64,000 bases of DNA from Natronorubrum daqingense (GTDB lineage: Archaea; Halobacteriota; Halobacteria; Halobacteriales; Natrialbaceae): assembly GCF_001971705.1 (NCBI RefSeq), contig NZ_CP019327.1, positions 1,798,001 to 1,862,000 of the forward strand. The letters are read 5' to 3'. Position 1 is the stretch's first letter. Every line of letters starts with the position of its first letter. Positions 61,208 through 64,000 of the stretch are shown in pieces. The position numbers were made by a program, and so were the translations under genes. The notes below the pieces were generated by a model, which saw only the letters and a program-made list of their open reading frames with translations, had not been told where the DNA came from and did no database searches.

Positions 61208-62212
61208 TTAGGACGCGTTCGGCGCGACGGCGTCCATCGTCTGCGTGATCTGGTCTTCGTCTGCACCGCGCGGGAAGCTCACGGCGACGGCGTCGATGCC
61301 GTCGACGGCCTCGTAACGCTCGATCTGCTCGCGCACGGTTTCCGGACTCCCGGCTGCACAGAGGTCGTCGAGCAGGTCGTCGCCGAGTAACTCGAGGGCG
61401 CGTTCGCGCTCGCCGGCCTGCCAAGCGTCGTGGATGTCGACGGCCTCCTCGTAGCCCTGGCGCTCGAGGGCGTCCCGGTAGAACGTTCCCATTCCGCCGA
61501 CGTAGAAGGCGACGTGCTGGCGGGTGAGTTCGCGCGCCTGTTCGGCGTCGTCGAGAGCACAACAGGTGACGCCGGCGGTAACGTGCACGTCGTCGGGATC
61601 GCGGTCGCCCAGTTTCGCGCCCCGTTCGATGTCCTCGATTCGTTCTTCGGTCCCCTCGGGCGTGAGCATGATGCCGTGCCAGCCGTCGGCGAACCGGCCG
61701 GCGAGTTCGACGGCTTTGGGGCCCATTCCGGTGACCTCGATCGGCGGGGCGGGCTCCGGTGCCTCACAGCGCAGGCGAAAGCCCGACAGTTGGAACTCGT
61801 CGCCGTCGTAGTCAACCCGTTCGCCGGAGAGCACCTCTCGGACGATATCGACGGTTTCGCGGGTTCGGCGAAGCGGATTGCCGTACTCGACGCCGTGCCA
61901 GTTTTCGATGACGACGGGGCCGCTCGGGCCGAGTCCGAGCCGGAATCTCCCGTCTGAAGCCTCCTGTAAGGTCGCCGCAGTCTGACCCAACAGCGCCGGC
62001 GTGCGCGAATAGGTGTTGAGGATGCTCGGACCGATATCGATCGTCTCGGTTCGCTCTGCCATCGCGGTCAGGACGGTAACGGCGTCTCGGCCCCACGTTT
62101 CGGGAAGCCACGCACAGTCGTATCCGCCGTCTTCCGCACGTTGAGTGTATTCGACAATCGAGTCGACCGTCGGCTGAGCGGCCACGGGCAAGTGGACATC
62201 TCTGTCAGTCAT
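61208..62212 (-). CDS. LLM class F420-dependent oxidoreductase
   Basis: A 334-residue luciferase-like monooxygenase-family protein (Mer/Fgd branch): TQRAEDGGYDCAWLPETWG, AMAERTETIDIGPSILNTYS, SDGRFRLGLGPSGPVVIENW and GFADGWHGIML-like C-terminal segment. In archaea these use coenzyme F420. Substrate unknown. ATG at 62212 is preferred over GTG at 62218. It ends 171 bp before the DUF4870 gene and is preceded on the same strand by an SDR gene. Confidence 0.9.
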   Translation of the reverse strand: MTDRDVHLPVAAQPTVDSIVEYTQRAEDGGYDCAWLPETWGRDAVTVLTAMAERTETIDIGPSILNTYSRTPALLGQTAATLQEASDGRFRLGLGPSGPVVIENWHGVEYGNPLRRTRETVDIVREVLSGERVDYDGDEFQLSGFRLRCEAPEPAPPIEVTGMGPKAVELAGRFADGWHGIMLTPEGTEERIEDIERGAKLGDRDPDDVHVTAGVTCCALDDAEQARELTRQHVAFYVGGMGTFYRDALERQGYEEAVDIHDAWQAGERERALELLGDDLLDDLCAAGSPETVREQIERYEAVDGIDAVAVSFPRGADEDQITQTMDAVAPNAS

Positions 62213-62319
62213 CGTCACTCACAGACGAGCCGACCCCTTTTGGCTGTATGGGAATTGCCGACGACAGAATTGGAGTTGTCTCGCCTCGAGTCAGCCGAAA
62301 AAGTCCCTGTGAGCGCGGC

Positions 62320-63096
62320 TCAGACGTCGCGCTCTTCGCTGATCTGTGGGACGCCCTGGACGGTGATCGTCTCGCCGACGACGTACGACGAGGCGGGACT
62401 CGCGAGGAACTGCGTAACGTCCGCGACTTCCTCAACGGTGCCGATTCGGCGGGCGACCTCCTCCCGGTCGATGTTGTCGGCGGAGACGCCCATCTGGCTC
62501 TCGACGCCGGGCGTCGCGACGAAGCCGGGGGCGATACAGTTGACACGGACGTCGTCGTCGGCCCACTCGTAGGACAGCGTCGTCGTCATGTTGACGACCC
62601 CCGCCTTCGACGCGCCGTAGGGACTCATCAGGGGCGAACCGCGCTGACCGGCGACGCTCGCGAAGTTGATGACCGAGCCGCCGTCGTCCTTGAGGTGCTC
62701 CGCCGCCGCGTGCGTGCAGTTGTACGTTCCGTTGAGGTTGATGTCGACGATGGTCTTCCAGCCGTTCTCGGAGATGTCGTCGAAGTCGGCCATGAACGAC
62801 GCGCCGGCGTTGTTGACCAGAATGTCGATTCCGCCGAACTCCTCGACGGTCGTCTCGACGAGGGCGTCGACGGCCTCGCGCTCGGTCACGTCACACTCGA
62901 GCGCCAGCGCCGTTCCGGGTCGCTCGCTCTCGTTGATCTCCTCGGCCACGGGGTCGACGTTCTCCTGTTCGCGCGAGCAGACAACGACGTCGACGCCGTC
63001 GGCGGCGAAGCGTTCGGCGATCCCCTTCCCGATTCCGCTCGAGGAACCGGTGATAATGGCGACGTCGCCGTCGACGCTGAACTGTGCGGTACTCAC
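62320..63096 (-). CDS. SDR family oxidoreductase
   Basis: A 258-residue classical short-chain dehydrogenase. It has the NAD(P) motif TGSSSGIGKGIA (16-27), NNAGAS, an active-site Ser in NFASVAG, and Y150-x3-K154 (SPYGASKAG), then VNCIAPGFVATPG. It resembles FabG/glucose-dehydrogenase-type enzymes; the substrate cannot be inferred. It starts with GTG at 63096 and is divergent from the FMN oxidase gene across 197 bp. Confidence 0.92.
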   Translation of the reverse strand: MSTAQFSVDGDVAIITGSSSGIGKGIAERFAADGVDVVVCSREQENVDPVAEEINESERPGTALALECDVTEREAVDALVETTVEEFGGIDILVNNAGASFMADFDDISENGWKTIVDINLNGTYNCTHAAAEHLKDDGGSVINFASVAGQRGSPLMSPYGASKAGVVNMTTTLSYEWADDDVRVNCIAPGFVATPGVESQMGVSADNIDREEVARRIGTVEEVADVTQFLASPASSYVVGETITVQGVPQISEERDV

Positions 63097-63293
63097 GCGC
63101 GGTCACCCGCGAACTGCAGCCAGTTTGTTACCATTGTTAGATACGACATGAGATATGGAGACACTGTTAATAAAGATGGGCATCACTACCGAAGAGCGTA
63201 GGATTAAGTGAGTGGCAATCGCTGGCACAGACGCACGGACGGCGACGGATCGTCGACGCCGAGAGTCGGCGCGAGCCCGTCGCCGAGGGATCC

Positions 63294-64000
63294 ATGACAG
63301 ACGACAATCCATCAGAGACCCCACAGTACGGACCGAAGCGCCAACAGGACGTGTATCGGAAGGGAATGCTCGAGGCTCGGACCCCCGAGTTCCCGGTCGC
63401 CTACGAAGACCTGGTCGAGCGCGCCCGCGAGGAACTGAGCGACGAGGCGTTCGCCTACGTCGCCGGCGGCGCGGGCTCGGAGTCGACGGTGCGGGCCAAC
63501 GACCGGGCGTTCGACGAGTGGCAGATCGTTCCCCGGATGATGCGCGACGTCTCGAGTCGCGACCTCTCGGTCGAACTCTTCGGGCGCGAGTATCCCGCTC
63601 CGGTCATGCTCGCGCCCATCGGCGTCCAGGGAATCCTCCACGACGAGGCCGAACTCGCCGTCGCCCGCGCGGCCAGCGAGTTCGAGATCCCGATGATCCT
63701 GAGCTCCGTCTCCTCCTACACCTTCGAGGAGGTGGCGGACGAACTCGGCGACAGCCCGGGTTGGTTCCAGCTCTACTGGAGTTCCGACCGGTCGGTTGCG
63801 GCCAGTTTCCTCGAGCGAGCCGAAGCGGCGGGTTACGAGGCCGTCGTCGCCACGCTCGACACGCCGAAGATGGGGTGGCGCGAGCGCGACATCGAACTCG
63901 GCTACCTCCCCTTCCTGCAGGGCCTGGGGCTGAAGAACTACTTCGAAGATCCCGCCTTCCGCGACCGACTCGAGGGTGACGATCCGTGGGCCGACCCGGA
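63294..64000 (+). CDS. FMN-dependent alpha-hydroxy-acid oxidase/lactate 2-monooxygenase (3' end outside window)
   Basis: The first 235 residues of a glycolate-oxidase-type FMN enzyme that oxidises L-2-hydroxyacids such as lactate. It has the N-terminal helix EFPVAYEDLVERAREELSD, the FMN-binding YVAGGAGSESTVRAN, APVMLAPIGVQGILHDEAE, MILSSVSSYTFEEV and WFQLYWSSDRSV. The YGPKRQQDVYRKG opening and PLQG-like GYLPFLQGLGLKN insert resemble lactate 2-monooxygenases. The frame runs off the right edge. It is divergent from the SDR gene. Confidence 0.9.
   Translation, partial: MTDDNPSETPQYGPKRQQDVYRKGMLEARTPEFPVAYEDLVERAREELSDEAFAYVAGGAGSESTVRANDRAFDEWQIVPRMMRDVSSRDLSVELFGREYPAPVMLAPIGVQGILHDEAELAVARAASEFEIPMILSSVSSYTFEEVADELGDSPGWFQLYWSSDRSVAASFLERAEAAGYEAVVATLDTPKMGWRERDIELGYLPFLQGLGLKNYFEDPAFRDRLEGDDPWADP

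Overview
The window is chromosomal DNA of an extremely halophilic archaeon (class Halobacteria). The evidence is GC-rich coding DNA, strongly acidic proteins (Asp/Glu tails, few Lys), leaderless-type promoters about 27 nt before start codons, and archaea-only genes: AglB oligosaccharyltransferase, CarS for archaeol lipids, the overlapping lsm-rpl37e pair, an F420-type LLM oxidoreductase and an Orc1/Cdc6-like protein. I would guess the Natrialba/Natrinema group but cannot prove it.

Layout. (1) 0-5.3 kb: glpABC, the membrane glycerol-3-phosphate dehydrogenase (glpA cut by the left edge), followed by an Orc1/Cdc6-like protein with degenerate ATPase motifs. (2) 5.4-18.1 kb: a protein N-glycosylation and lipid-carrier locus with a DUF368 protein, AglB, two GT2 and one GT4 glycosyltransferases, a flippase, a nucleotide-sugar epimerase, CarS, and two convergent paralogous ParB-like proteins of unknown role. 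The middle (about 11.46-14.9 kb) is clearly more AT-rich, with the composition changing inside genes. (3) 18.3-41.5 kb: a catabolic region for compatible solutes and amino acids, with an ectoine-hydrolase-like protein, glutamate dehydrogenase, a D-2-hydroxyacid dehydrogenase next to a FAD/Fe-S oxidase, two AbgA-type M20 amidohydrolases, a threonine-dehydratase-like enzyme, two class III aminotransferases, a BCCT transporter, RidA, proline dehydrogenase and a threonine-synthase-like protein lacking its PLP lysine. A 17-bp inverted repeat, TACACA-N5-TGTGTA, recurs with varying quality before five of these genes and may define one regulon. A wHTH/PemK toxin-antitoxin pair sits between the 3' end of gdh and a decayed copy of that 3' end. 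(4) 41.7-48.4 kb: eL37/Lsm, a zincin, small membrane proteins, SRPBCC and NTF2-like proteins, a hairpin cluster and palindrome repeats. (5) 48.4-58.3 kb: an asparagine-synthetase-like protein without its glutaminase Cys overlapping an ATP-grasp ligase (candidate amide-forming pathway), a Dna2-like nuclease-helicase, a Tat lipoprotein, a PAP2 phosphatase and a GAF-PAS-PAS histidine kinase. (6) 58.5-64 kb: AIR-synthase-like protein, PAP2, DUF4870, LLM oxidoreductase, SDR and an FMN alpha-hydroxyacid oxidase cut by the right edge.

How the parts work together. DUF368, AglB, the glycosyltransferases, the flippase and CarS all serve dolichol- or archaeol-based membrane biochemistry. In region 3 a plausible route (inference) is BCCT uptake of ectoine or a related solute, ring opening by the DoeA-like protein, deacetylation by an M20 enzyme in place of the usual DoeB, and transamination to aspartate semialdehyde, with glutamate dehydrogenase recycling glutamate and RidA clearing reactive enamines. 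No aspartate-semialdehyde dehydrogenase (DoeC) is in the window.

Limits: no alignments or searches were run. Domain calls are from motif recognition. Regulatory calls are from reading the bases. No tRNA, rRNA, CRISPR array or insertion sequence was recognised.
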